Shown here in pieces: positions 16,944 to 26,050 of a DNA stretch of 64,000 nt. Position 1 is the stretch's first letter; each line of letters opens with the position of its first letter. Below the pieces are notes generated by a model that made no database searches, had not been told where the DNA came from, and worked only from the letters and a program-made list of their open reading frames with translations. A program made the position numbers and the translations under genes. Source of the stretch: Tuberibacillus sp. Marseille-P3662 (lineage in GTDB: Bacteria; Bacillota; Bacilli; Bacillales; Sporolactobacillaceae); assembly GCF_900178005.1 (NCBI RefSeq), contig NZ_FXBS01000004.1, forward strand, positions 434,001-498,000, in the 5' to 3' direction.

Positions 16944-18242
16944 TTACTTGAGCTGTGAACTGGCTTGTTGTAAAGATTGAATCAGTTGATCGACATTCTT
17001 TTGCGTAACGAAAATATTGACCGCCTGATTCGCTTTAGTAGCAAAGCCCTCAGGTGCAGCTGAACCGTGAGCCAAACTTGGCGTCAAACTAGCCGATGAA
17101 AAATCGTCCATCGTTTCTTGGGCATAGACGTCAAATTTGGAGTGATCGATATCCGTTCTGGCTGGGATCGAACCTTTTAATTGATTAAACTTCACCTGAC
17201 TTTCCTTTGATGCCAGCACCTTCAAGAATTTTTTCACGTTGTCAGGATTTTCAACGCCTTTAGGCAGCCCGAAGGAATCGTTAATAACCATGAACATGTC
17301 ATCCGTTCCTGGAGAGGTAAACCATCCGAAATCTTTTTTCGGTTCTAAGTCTTTACTTGTAAAGAAACCTTTGGCCCAGTCACCCATAACCGTCATCGCA
17401 GCTTTGCCGTCAACAACCATTTGTGCGGCATCCTGCCAGGCGAGTGAACTATGACCTTTATTAACATAGCCAAGCATTTTCTTAACGGTTTCCGCTGATT
17501 TCTTAACAGCAGGATCATCAAACGGTACATCACCATTCCATAGTTGGCGATATTGATCGGGACCAAGATTAGCGAGCAGCGCATTTTCGAACAACATCGT
17601 TGCCGGCCACACGTTTTTATCTCCAAGCGCCAACGGTGTAATTCCTTTGGATTTTAGCTTTTCGGCTGCTTTAAAAAAGTCTTCATACGTTTTAGGTTCT
17701 TTGATGTTATTGTCTTCAAAGATTTTTTTATTGTAGAAGAAAACGTTGCCGCGGTGAATATCCACGGGTACCCCATAAATGTCACCGTCTTTACTGAGCA
17801 GATCGATTAATTCTTTAGGGAATATATCATTCCAACCATTTTCCTCATACATGTCATTCAAATTGGCCATTTTACTGGAATCTACCCATGTCATTAATTC
17901 CGCGCCACCGTGGACTTGGAAAGTCGATGGTGGATCCCCGCCTTGCATGCGAGTGGCAAGCACCGCTTTGGCATTGGAACCTGCGCCACCAGCCACGGCT
18001 GCATTAGTCACTTCGATATCTGGATATTTGTTATTGAATTGATTCATTAATGCTTTTAGACCGTCAGCTTCACCGCCGGCCGTCCACCAACTGAATATTT
18101 CTAAATCACCACTTTTGGAGCCCGATGACCCTCCCTCGGATGAATCGCCAGATCCCTTCGTTTCTGAACTAGAATTACAAGCCGTTAAAACCATGGCAAG
18201 CATCATGACCATAGCTAACAACACACTGGACATACGTTTCAT
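16944..18242 (-). CDS. Glucose/mannose-type sugar-binding lipoprotein
   Basis: A family 1 extracellular solute-binding lipoprotein (432 aa). The signal peptide ends in LTAC (Cys about 22), followed by a Ser/Gly linker. The mature protein has IFSWWTAGGEADGLKAL, NAAVAGGAGSNAKAVLATRM, GGDPPSTFQVHGGAEL, LALGDKNVWPATMLFE and GDWAKGFF. These match from memory the glucose-binding proteins of Thermus and Pseudomonas (GtsA type), including their substrate-pocket Trp and His. A cre site lies just upstream, and the regulatory genes precede it on the same strand. The exact sugar is inferred. Confidence 0.88.
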   Translation of the reverse strand: MKRMSSVLLAMVMMLAMVLTACNSSSETKGSGDSSEGGSSGSKSGDLEIFSWWTAGGEADGLKALMNQFNNKYPDIEVTNAAVAGGAGSNAKAVLATRMQGGDPPSTFQVHGGAELMTWVDSSKMANLNDMYEENGWNDIFPKELIDLLSKDGDIYGVPVDIHRGNVFFYNKKIFEDNNIKEPKTYEDFFKAAEKLKSKGITPLALGDKNVWPATMLFENALLANLGPDQYRQLWNGDVPFDDPAVKKSAETVKKMLGYVNKGHSSLAWQDAAQMVVDGKAAMTVMGDWAKGFFTSKDLEPKKDFGWFTSPGTDDMFMVINDSFGLPKGVENPDNVKKFLKVLASKESQVKFNQLKGSIPARTDIDHSKFDVYAQETMDDFSSASLTPSLAHGSAAPEGFATKANQAVNIFVTQKNVDQLIQSLQQASSQLK

Positions 18243-18265
18243 GTTTCTACCCCCTGTTTGATTAA

Positions 18266-18279
18266 TGTAAGCGCTAACA
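18266..18279 (-). promoter_or_regulatory. CcpA cre site upstream of sugar-binding protein
   Basis: TGTAAGCGCTAACA matches the cre consensus at all defined positions. It is centred about 30 bp before the binding-protein start, where CcpA would repress the transporter when preferred sugars are present. Confidence 0.7.
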
Positions 18280-18346
18280 ACAATTATTGTATTATGAATG
18301 ACGAATCTATAGGGATTAAATTAGCTGGATTTTTTTGCGATTGTCT

Positions 18347-19951
18347 TCACTTTTTTGTGCTAAGGGGATTCGGTGGATGACCTAAGCGATGTCCCGAGCG
18401 AAATTCACTGGGTGATACGCCCGTTTTTTTCTTAAAAACACGGCTGAAGTAATTTGGGTCCCGGTAGCCAATGTCATAGCAAATTTCTTTCTGCGACAAA
18501 CGTTGTTCTGTCAATAATTGTTTCGCAGCGGATATTCGCGAGTCCGTGAGATATTCCACAAAGGTCATGCCTTCATGTTCTTTAAAAATTTTACTGAAAT
18601 AGTAAGGGCTCAGCTCAACTTCCATAGCAACATCTTCAAGAGATATCGATTCAGTAAAATGCGTTTGAATGTAGGCTTTGGCTTGATGTATCAGGCCTCG
18701 AATATTATGCTGTTTCCATTCTTCAAAGCGTTCAACCGTTTGCATGAGGCGCTCCTCTACAAATGCTTTTAATTGACCAACCGATGAAGTCTTGGGTTGA
18801 TTCAGAGATAAGTGAATGGGGCTTCCCATATCCTCAGTCAGCCTAACCATTAATACCCATAATTCCTGCAGACGGGTTTCAATTGTCGCTAGGTCATCAC
18901 CAGCTTCATCCGTCAATTCACGAAAATAAAGCTCAAACGCTGTTGACGTCTGCGCTCGATCACCTGACTTAACCGCATCTAACAATGCTTTCTCCCGCCT
19001 AAATAAATGATCCCCACTCGTTTTGTCATTTAAAGATGAATGATAATATAAATAGTTCGCGTGTTCATTAACTTGATCAAGTGCGATTAATGCTTCATTA
19101 TACGAATGCATAAATTGGTCCGGCGTGACGACCGGTGTGCCGATACCGGCTTTCACCTTATGCTTGGGAAAGTTCGAATTGAAGGTTTGGGTAAACGCCT
19201 TTACTTGTTGAATGGCTTCCGACTGAACCGTGATGTTACCCATACGCTGCTCCTGATGAATAGAAACAAGAACCGGTATTTGGTTCCCTGACATCGGTCC
19301 AACAAGACAATTGAATTTTTGTTCCAAAATCGCTTTAATCCATTGATAGACATCAGCCTGTACTTGCTTGGACCATGCACCTTCTTGATAGATCACCCGG
19401 CACACAATGGCATACGCCGCTTGGATATCATAATCCAGAAACGACTGCCATTCATTCACTTCGGTATCATGAACGTGATCCAGCAGAAGTGAGACGACCC
19501 ATTCCGACTCAGCAAACGACTTAAGCCGATCCAATTGTTCCTTTAACGCTTGTTGTTCATGCAACGTTTGCCGTTCCGTCTCAATCTCCTCCACCACCCG
19601 TTTCACCGTCGCAATAATGTCTTGTTTGTGACTTGGCTTCAATAAATACTCTTTGACCCCCTCTTTCATCACCTTGCGGGCATATTCGAATGTATCATAT
19701 GCCGTCACCATAATAAATTTTGTATCCGGAGCATCACGATGGATCGTCTGAACGGCTTCGATGCCGTCAATGCCCGGCATTTTGATATCCATCATGACGA
19801 TATCCGGTTGCAGCGTCCGTACTAACTCAATCGCCTTACGTCCGTTCTCTGCTTCACCGGCGATGGTGACATTCTCGACGCCTTTGGTGATCATTTTTTC
19901 CATTGCCTTCCGTTCAACCGCTTCATCATCAGCGATCAATATATTAATCAT
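18347..19951 (-). CDS. YesN-type response regulator with AraC domain
   Basis: A 534-aa response regulator. The N-terminal receiver has ILIADDE and the phosphoacceptor D55 in IVMMDIKMPG. A long middle region (about 130-420) follows, then a C-terminal AraC helix-turn-helix (LIHQAKAYIQTHFTESISLE, YFSKIFKEHEGMTFVEYL, ICYDIGYRDPNYFSRVFKK). ATG 19951 has GGAGGA about 7 bp upstream; the gene overlaps the kinase stop by 8 bp. It probably activates the adjacent sugar transporter operon. Confidence 0.92.
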   Translation of the reverse strand: MINILIADDEAVERKAMEKMITKGVENVTIAGEAENGRKAIELVRTLQPDIVMMDIKMPGIDGIEAVQTIHRDAPDTKFIMVTAYDTFEYARKVMKEGVKEYLLKPSHKQDIIATVKRVVEEIETERQTLHEQQALKEQLDRLKSFAESEWVVSLLLDHVHDTEVNEWQSFLDYDIQAAYAIVCRVIYQEGAWSKQVQADVYQWIKAILEQKFNCLVGPMSGNQIPVLVSIHQEQRMGNITVQSEAIQQVKAFTQTFNSNFPKHKVKAGIGTPVVTPDQFMHSYNEALIALDQVNEHANYLYYHSSLNDKTSGDHLFRREKALLDAVKSGDRAQTSTAFELYFRELTDEAGDDLATIETRLQELWVLMVRLTEDMGSPIHLSLNQPKTSSVGQLKAFVEERLMQTVERFEEWKQHNIRGLIHQAKAYIQTHFTESISLEDVAMEVELSPYYFSKIFKEHEGMTFVEYLTDSRISAAKQLLTEQRLSQKEICYDIGYRDPNYFSRVFKKKTGVSPSEFRSGHRLGHPPNPLSTKK

Positions 19952-21392
19952 GATCTTCCTCCTCAATCTCTATTAGAGGCAGCCTCATCGTCACCTTTGT
20001 GCCCTGATTCAATTCAGATTTGATATCAAATATATCGGATTGTTGATAGAATAATTCTAGACGTTTCATAACATTTTTAACACCAAGACCAGTGGAATGC
20101 CCCCTATGATGGACTGCATCGGTTCTCTCTTCCATTTGTAAAAGTTTCTGCCGTGTTTCCTCTCCCATGCCAACGCCATTATCAATCACTTCCACTGTGA
20201 CACAGGTGTCATCACCTTTGATTCTGAGTTGAATTTTCGCTCCTGCTTCATAAGATTCAATCCCATGAATAAAGGCATTTTCAACAATTGGCTGCAACGT
20301 CATATGCGGTATGGCGAGAGATAAATAGGTCTCATCAATGTCAGTTTCAAACTGCACCCTTTCACCGAATCGAGCTTCTTGTAGAAAAAAATAATGATGA
20401 ATAATATCCACTTCTCGTGACAAAGTTGTCGGTTGGTCAAGATTGGCGAGATTATAGCGCAATAAGGCCGCCGTTGAATCCATTAAGTCACTGGTTCGGT
20501 CAGCATCCTCCAAGTAGGCGGTTTTAGAAATGGTATTCAACACATTAAATAAAAAGTGTGGGTTAATCTGACTTTGCAGATTTTTTAATTCCATATCGCG
20601 CAACAATTGGTCCAGTTCCGACTTTTCTTCCATCTCCTTCACCAATGTCCGAATATTCGAGCGCATGTCATTGAAAGTGTTGGACAAAAACCGCATTTCA
20701 TCCCTAGTGTTCACCTCAACTGGAGGGCCATCAAATCTTCCCTTAGAAATATCTTGCGCCGCTGCCGATAAACGTTTGATCGGCTTGGTAATCCCTCTTG
20801 AGAACCAGAGAACGAACAGGGTACAAAGCAAGACGGCCGAAATAAAGATCGATATGCCCATCCACTCCGAGTAATTGCTTTTCTGATTAATATGATGGTA
20901 ATGATCATCATATCTTGCTAGCTCTTGGTTAACCAAATCCAGCGTTGTTTCATGAATAAACCGTGATATATCTCCGGCATCTGTTAGATGGACAGGATAG
21001 ACGCTGATTTTTTGTTTCTGAAAAGCATCCAGAACAATACCGCACTCTTCTAAGAAACTGGTAATCATATGTCGATAGTTGTCCACCAATAAGTGATTCT
21101 TGTCAGTATCAATCAATTGCGCAAGTTGCTGCTGTTCTTGTTTTAGCGCTTTCCTTTTTTGCAGATGTTCGTGATAATGTTCCGGCGTTTGCTCAGCAAT
21201 ATAGACATTCAAAGATTCATAGACCGCATCCGTCTTCTGCGTCACTTCATTGAGCAAAAACAAGCGTTGCAGAATGTGATTATATTGTTCAAAGGAACGT
21301 TGTCCATTGTGATAGAGGAAATATGCAACACCATTTAATAAGAGGACAAGCGCCATAAAAAACACCATTAATTTGGTACGAATCCGGATCAC
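19944..21392 (-). CDS. YesM-type sensor histidine kinase
   Basis: A 482-aa membrane kinase. TM1 is at residues 8-28, the extracytoplasmic region covers about 30-185, TM2 is at about 190-210, and a HAMP domain (WFSRGITKPIKRLSAAAQDI) follows. The His_kinase domain has the phosphoacceptor in INPHFLFNVLNTISK, and the HATPase domain has PIVENAFIHGIE and DNGVGMG. The GTG start overlaps the stop of the upstream sensor protein (GTGA). The order sensor protein-kinase-regulator matches three-component sugar sensing. Confidence 0.92.
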   Translation of the reverse strand: MIRIRTKLMVFFMALVLLLNGVAYFLYHNGQRSFEQYNHILQRLFLLNEVTQKTDAVYESLNVYIAEQTPEHYHEHLQKRKALKQEQQQLAQLIDTDKNHLLVDNYRHMITSFLEECGIVLDAFQKQKISVYPVHLTDAGDISRFIHETTLDLVNQELARYDDHYHHINQKSNYSEWMGISIFISAVLLCTLFVLWFSRGITKPIKRLSAAAQDISKGRFDGPPVEVNTRDEMRFLSNTFNDMRSNIRTLVKEMEEKSELDQLLRDMELKNLQSQINPHFLFNVLNTISKTAYLEDADRTSDLMDSTAALLRYNLANLDQPTTLSREVDIIHHYFFLQEARFGERVQFETDIDETYLSLAIPHMTLQPIVENAFIHGIESYEAGAKIQLRIKGDDTCVTVEVIDNGVGMGEETRQKLLQMEERTDAVHHRGHSTGLGVKNVMKRLELFYQQSDIFDIKSELNQGTKVTMRLPLIEIEEEDHD

Positions 21393-22399
21393 GGGCGCTC
21401 ACGTCCTTTTTGCATGGATGGCCTGTTTAACGGTAAATCTTGCGCCCGAATGACCTTCGTCTTAGTGTAATTCATTTCGGGAACCTGCCTACCATTAATG
21501 ACATCAACCATTAAGTTCACACTTTTATAGCCCATCTGATAAGGTTGTTGAGCAATCGTTGCATCGATGCTGCCCTTGTTAATCAGATCCAGTGTTTCCT
21601 GCAAGGCATCGAAAGCGAGAATGCTAACCTCATTGGTTTTATCCAAAAGCCCGACAACGGCCGCCATCCCTTGACCATCCAAAGCACTTGTCCCGAACAG
21701 CGCCGTCACATCAGGATGTTCTTTAAAGATTTTATAGGTTCTTTCCGCTGCTTGAATCCGTGAGATATGTGACGATTCAACAGCGATGATTGTCATGCCT
21801 GATTGTTTTTCAAGCGCAGCGCGAAACCCTTTGATTCTTTGCTTTTGACTGGATGAGGCCAGTCCGCCTGTCACAATGCCGACTTGAGCACTCCCGTTTG
21901 TCGCCTTGATTAAAGTTTGTCCAGCCTGGAATCCCGCTTGAAAGTTATTGGTCCCAACGTAGGCGATACGCCGGCTTTTCGGTACATCTCCGTCCACCGT
22001 GATCACGGGAATCCCTTGTTGAATCGCTTGATTAATGACGGGCTTAAGCAGCTGTTTGTCCAGTCCTTGAACGATGATGCCATCGACTTTCGCCGCAATC
22101 GCTGCTTCCACCGCTTCCGCATGTAACTCTTTATCGCTTTGCGCTGGTCCCTTGAACTCGACAGCCGCACCAAACGCCTTTCCAGCCTTTTTCGCTCCGG
22201 CTTTGACTTCATCCCAATAGGGGTTACCCACTTCCTCAGAAATGAGGACAAAATGATAGGATGGCTCATCAGTGGCTGTTTTTGTATCAACGGTCGATGT
22301 GTATTGAAGCGTTTTCATAATAAAGTAAACGGAAAAAGCGAGTGACACCATTAATAGGGTAACAAGTATAATATAGATAACATTACGGATTTTAAGCAT
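21389..22399 (-). CDS. Membrane-anchored periplasmic-type sugar-sensing protein
   Basis: A 336-aa type 1 periplasmic-binding (RbsB/LacI-like) domain held by an N-terminal transmembrane helix (IYIILVTLLMVSLAFSVYF) rather than a lipobox. It shows GNPYWDEVKAGAKKAG, DGIIVQGLDKQLL, GIPVITVDGDVP, YVGTNNFQAGFQAGQ and ALFGTSALDGQG. ATG 22399 has AAAGGG about 8 bp upstream. It overlaps the kinase gene by 4 bp. By analogy with AraP of the AraPST system, it likely binds sugar and signals through the kinase rather than feeding the transporter. Confidence 0.88.
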   Translation of the reverse strand: MLKIRNVIYIILVTLLMVSLAFSVYFIMKTLQYTSTVDTKTATDEPSYHFVLISEEVGNPYWDEVKAGAKKAGKAFGAAVEFKGPAQSDKELHAEAVEAAIAAKVDGIIVQGLDKQLLKPVINQAIQQGIPVITVDGDVPKSRRIAYVGTNNFQAGFQAGQTLIKATNGSAQVGIVTGGLASSSQKQRIKGFRAALEKQSGMTIIAVESSHISRIQAAERTYKIFKEHPDVTALFGTSALDGQGMAAVVGLLDKTNEVSILAFDALQETLDLINKGSIDATIAQQPYQMGYKSVNLMVDVINGRQVPEMNYTKTKVIRAQDLPLNRPSMQKGRERP

Positions 22400-22540
22400 G
22401 ACCCCATCCCTTTGTAACATAGCCTTAATTTATATTAACAAATTTAATGAGGGATTTCATTTGACCCTTTCGCTTTTTCTTATTCCATGTAAAATGAAAT
22501 GAGAGTCACTAATCTATGGAAAGGGAGTCGCCCGAGACCT

Positions 22541-23788
22541 ATGAGCTCACAAAATGTGAACACCCCAACATCCAGTGATAAAAAACCCGTTATCAGCATT
22601 GCACTCATCACAGCGGTTTGTTTACTTGGAGATGCCATGCTGTATATTGTCTTACCTGTCTATTGGCAGACGTTTGGCTTAACCGCCCTTTGGCAAGTGG
22701 GCATCTTACTCTCGTTGAACCGGTTTGTCCGTTTACCGCTTAATCCGATCATCGGTTGGTTTTACCACCAGTTCAGCAAACGGACTGGTATCATCATTGC
22801 TGTGATATTGGCAGCGCTAACAACAAGTTCTTACGGCTTTTTACACGGCTTCTGGATATTAGCATTGGCGCGCTGCTTGTGGGGTGTGGCTTGGTCACTG
22901 CTACGGTTGGGTGGTTTTCTCACAGTGATTGATACCGCCACGGAACAGAATCGGGGCGAACTTGTTGGAACGTATAACGGGCTTTGGGGCCTTGGCCAAC
23001 TCGGGGGCATGTTAACGGGCGGTATTGTCGCCGATTTAATCGGCATCACACCCATGACCACTTGTTTTGCATTGCTCGCGCTCATGAGTTTACCATGGGT
23101 ATTTCGCCATGTTCCAGCAGAAAAGGTGGTTCACGAGGAACACGCCGAGTCCGGGCGTCCACGGTTGATGCATATCTTTCGCATACCACAGGTGATCATT
23201 GTGATGGCCGCTGGATTTATCGTGGCTATGGTCTTTTTCGGAGTGTACGGTTCAACATTAAGCCGATTGACGGAAACGTTGCATGGAAACGATATTCATT
23301 TATGGATGGTCACCTTGGGAGCTGCATCACTTGCCGGATGCCTTCAGGCGCTAAAATGGGGCTGGGATCCGGTACTTGCCCCTATGATCGGAAAGTTAAC
23401 AGACGGACGAATGGGGCGTCATCGTTTGTTTGTGATTGCCTTATCAGCGGCCGGGATCGGTTTCGTGTTAGCAGCTAGTATTACCAATCTCTGGTTGTGG
23501 CTTGTTGTCATTATGATGATTCAACTATTTGCGACAGCGCTGGGGACGCTGAACGATACGATTGCTTCAGACACCGCCACCCGGTATGGAAAAGTCGTCA
23601 CCATGACGACTTACACGGTTGTCCTTGACGTCGGCGCTGCTGTTGGTCCGACACTTGCCTACGCTCTTGGCGGTTGGCTCGGATTACCGATGTTATACAT
23701 CTTATTAGGCGGGTTTATGATTGCGTTTGCCGGTGTGTGGTTGGTTGTCGGTCGCAGGCAAACGGACGTTAAGCAGGAGGCGTCATGA
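22541..23788 (+). CDS. MFS transporter
   Basis: A 415-aa major facilitator protein with about 12 hydrophobic helices and motif-A-like GWFYHQFSKRTG after helix 2. The second half repeats the motif loosely as GKLTDGRMGRHRLF. It begins with a short polar N terminus. ATG 22541 is chosen by the hydrophobicity pattern; AAGGGAG lies 13 bp upstream, a long spacing. It is divergent from the three-component operon. Substrate unknown. Confidence 0.8.
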   Translation: MSSQNVNTPTSSDKKPVISIALITAVCLLGDAMLYIVLPVYWQTFGLTALWQVGILLSLNRFVRLPLNPIIGWFYHQFSKRTGIIIAVILAALTTSSYGFLHGFWILALARCLWGVAWSLLRLGGFLTVIDTATEQNRGELVGTYNGLWGLGQLGGMLTGGIVADLIGITPMTTCFALLALMSLPWVFRHVPAEKVVHEEHAESGRPRLMHIFRIPQVIIVMAAGFIVAMVFFGVYGSTLSRLTETLHGNDIHLWMVTLGAASLAGCLQALKWGWDPVLAPMIGKLTDGRMGRHRLFVIALSAAGIGFVLAASITNLWLWLVVIMMIQLFATALGTLNDTIASDTATRYGKVVTMTTYTVVLDVGAAVGPTLAYALGGWLGLPMLYILLGGFMIAFAGVWLVVGRRQTDVKQEAS

Positions 23789-23815
23789 GTCGGTTCAGTC
23801 GGGGAGCATTTTCGA

Positions 23816-23846
23816 GTTAGACCCATTGGTACATCATGATTTCATC
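23816..23846. repeat. 31-bp direct repeat, left copy
   Basis: Identical to 24571-24601, which contains the 3' end of the GNAT acetyltransferase gene. The left copy has no gene of its own. The two copies bound a 724-bp segment with the lipoprotein gene. Confidence 0.9.
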
Positions 23847-23931
23847 GGCATATTGGCGAAAATCAATTGCAACCATCTACAGAATTCCTTCGTATATAAG
23901 GTATATCCCAAATGAAAGAAGGTTTACAATT

Positions 23932-24561
23932 GTGAAAAATATTTTACCTGAATTGGCAGCTTTGGTATCTGTATTGATTATAGTTGCAGGTTGTTCAAGT
24001 TCGGACGCCACTTCTTCGAAAGGCAAAAATGGAGAAAACAAAACTTCAGTTTCTACCAAGGATAATGGAAAAAGTGCAGACCCCAGTTCACAAGATAACA
24101 AAAAAAATAAGGAAACAATCCGAACTTATTTGACAAATGAGTTCACAGGGCCTAGTGAAAAACTAAAAAAATTATTTAAGAAACAGAAGACAGAAGATCC
24201 AACAGCACTGAATCCATATATAGAAGAAAAATATAAGCCTCTTATCGCAGAAAAGGACTTACAAACTTTCTTAAATACTTATAGAGGAGTTCGTTGGCTG
24301 CAACCTGCCTACTTTGCTGGTTATCAATTGAAACCAAAAACAAATATTGAAATACAAAAAGTTGACTCCGGGGGTATTGCCTACACGTTCAAATTTGAAG
24401 TGGAATACAGCAAAGAGGGTAAAACAAACACAGCCGCCATCACTGGACATGTTAACATCAATGATGATGGTAAAATTCAAGCAATACGAGTAGAGGATAG
24501 TGGTTTAGCAGAAAAATTTCTCTCCCAAACGGAAACTCCCAAAAAAGGAAAGACTAGTTAA
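23932..24561 (+). CDS. Lipoprotein of unknown function in a direct-repeat cassette
   Basis: A 209-aa secreted lipoprotein. Signal VKNILPELAALVSVLIIVAG precedes the lipobox VAGC, then a Ser/Lys/Asn-rich low-complexity linker (to about residue 65), then a compact domain with aromatic and beta-type segments (NTYRGVRWLQPAYFAGYQL, GIAYTFKFEVEYSKEGK, TAAITGHVNINDDGKIQAI). GTG 23932 has AGAAGG about 9 bp upstream. The gene is visibly more A-rich than its neighbours. It lies between 31-bp direct repeats, which suggests it arrived by insertion with duplication. No family recognised. Confidence 0.75.
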   Translation: MKNILPELAALVSVLIIVAGCSSSDATSSKGKNGENKTSVSTKDNGKSADPSSQDNKKNKETIRTYLTNEFTGPSEKLKKLFKKQKTEDPTALNPYIEEKYKPLIAEKDLQTFLNTYRGVRWLQPAYFAGYQLKPKTNIEIQKVDSGGIAYTFKFEVEYSKEGKTNTAAITGHVNINDDGKIQAIRVEDSGLAEKFLSQTETPKKGKTS

Positions 24562-24570
24562 GCCTATTCG

Positions 24571-24601
24571 GTTAGACCCATTGGTACATCATGATTTCAT
24601 C
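24571..24601. repeat. 31-bp direct repeat, right copy
   Basis: Second copy of the repeat at 23816-23846. It includes the stop codon and last codons of the GNAT gene, so it is probably the original sequence and the left copy the duplicate. Confidence 0.9.
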
Positions 24602-25105
24602 TATGTAAGCGCCTGCGACTTTCATTTCCCCGACTCGGCGGCCTTCTTCGATAAATCCTAATTTTTCATATAAACGGATGGCCCTCGTGTTATTGGCGAA
24701 CACGGCCAAGGCAACCTTTTCAATTAAGGGATCGTGTTTCGCCCACTCCAGAACGGTGTTCATGAGGGCCTTGCCAACACCAGATTCCCGCCATCCCGCT
24801 TTAACTAAAATACCGAGCACGCCAACATGAGCTCGCCGCTGCTTGGTCCCGTTATCGATGTTGGCGAGCCCCATCACCTGTCCCCCGACCTCAGCGACAA
24901 ATAGGGCCTTTCCTTTTCGGGTGGTCAGTGATTGGATTCGTTCGGCTTCTTTTTCGATCGTTGAATGATATTCTTCCGGTTGACTGACCATATAAAACCC
25001 TTCTGCCACGATGGCTTGGCGGATCGCTGTGATGTCATCGCTATCCTTGGGATGGGCGTGACGTAGGGTTGCGGTTACGTTGTTTTTTAATTCAACTGTT
25101 TTCAT
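24572..25105 (-). CDS. GNAT family N-acetyltransferase
   Basis: A 177-aa acetyl-CoA-dependent transferase with motif A GVLGILVKAGWRESGVGKAL and motif B NNTRAIRLYEKLGFIEEGR. The C-terminal IDEIMMYQWV resembles YhhY/PhnO-like or ribosomal-protein acetyltransferase-like enzymes. ATG 25105 is 9 bp from AGGAGG; ATG 25111 is only 3 bp away and less likely. Substrate unknown. Confidence 0.88.
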   Translation of the reverse strand: MKTVELKNNVTATLRHAHPKDSDDITAIRQAIVAEGFYMVSQPEEYHSTIEKEAERIQSLTTRKGKALFVAEVGGQVMGLANIDNGTKQRRAHVGVLGILVKAGWRESGVGKALMNTVLEWAKHDPLIEKVALAVFANNTRAIRLYEKLGFIEEGRRVGEMKVAGAYIDEIMMYQWV

Positions 25106-25193
25106 GGCCATACGCCTCCTATATTGACGGACTCCTGTATAGAAAAGAAGATGCCTGAAGTCAACTACTCAAATAGGTGATTTTTTGTAATAA

Positions 25194-25356
25194 CGAGCGG
25201 GTTTCTTCTTTAAAATGAGCGATTTCAACTCGAAATTGAGCGGTTCGCCTGAAAATTGAGCGCTCCATCTGAAAATTGAGCGATTCCAACTCAAAATTGA
25301 GCAGTCCATCCGAAAATTGAGCGATTTCAACTCAAAATTGAGCGGTTCTTCTTAAA
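25194..25356. repeat. GAGCG tandem array 1
   Basis: About eight units of 20-21 bp, each starting TGAGCG and ending GAAAAT or CAAAAT, for example TGAGCGATTTCAACTCGAAAT is one unit length. Units vary in the middle (TTTCAACT, GTTCGCCT, CTCCATCT). It lies between the GNAT gene and a lipoprotein gene, downstream of the latter. Related arrays are at 34941-36710 and 59660-59757. Confidence 0.9.
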
Positions 25357-25361
25357 AAACC

Positions 25362-26030
25362 TCATGACTTCTGATGAGACCCCTTATCTAGTTGTTCATT
25401 TTTCGTGAACCGACACCGTAGGACGGACACACGTTTATATTTTTTGGCTTTTTGAGCAATATCTTGCTCCGTTTCAAATTGCGTTCGGCTTAACGAAAAT
25501 GACTGGGCATCGGGATTTTCAAGTTTAACGGCCAATGTAATGGGTTGTCCCGGTTCTATTTTCGTTTCATTGGAAAGTTCCATGGAAGCACTCATACCGC
25601 TACTTGAGTTTGCTTTTCTTAATGTTGTTGAATGCGAATAACCGTTATTGGATACTAAAGTTGTCACCCACTTCTGGTATTGAAAGTCATCAACCTGTTG
25701 TTGGGCGGGTTGGATCGTCAATAGGAGATGCCCGTTTTCCGTCTCACGAATCAACGACTCGATATCAATGAATCTTTTTTGTTTCTTACCGTTTTTGTAG
25801 ACGTCCATCCAAATATGGATATATTGGATGTCAGTGCCCTTAACATTATAATCGAAGGCCAAGTTTTTCTTAGCGCCGCCTGCTTTTAATAGTGTTTCTT
25901 CATACTTTGATAGATCAGCTGGTTGTATCATTGCGTCTGCCGTTTTGGATGTTTTTGGATCCTCATTCGGTGAACACGCTGATAGAATCAGCATGATCAT
26001 TATGATGGTTAAACTAAGCTGTTTCTTCAT
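25362..26030 (-). CDS. Lipoprotein of unknown function
   Basis: A 222-aa lipoprotein: signal MKKQLSLTIIMIMLILSAC (lipobox LSAC), then a mostly beta-patterned domain with YEETLLKAGGAKKNLAFDY, IQYIHIWMDVYKNGKKQK and PITLAVKLENPDAQSFSLS, and a basic C terminus. It is 20 bp downstream of the amidase gene on the same strand, so probably co-transcribed with it. No family recognised. Confidence 0.75.
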   Translation of the reverse strand: MKKQLSLTIIMIMLILSACSPNEDPKTSKTADAMIQPADLSKYEETLLKAGGAKKNLAFDYNVKGTDIQYIHIWMDVYKNGKKQKRFIDIESLIRETENGHLLLTIQPAQQQVDDFQYQKWVTTLVSNNGYSHSTTLRKANSSSGMSASMELSNETKIEPGQPITLAVKLENPDAQSFSLSRTQFETEQDIAQKAKKYKRVSVLRCRFTKNEQLDKGSHQKS

Positions 26031-26050
26031 ATTGATTCCTCGCGTAAAAA

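Noticed and set aside
25194-25356. Possible CRISPR array in the GAGCG tandem repeats
   Set aside because: The period is only 20-21 bp, there are no unique spacers of 30 bp or so, and no cas genes are in the window.
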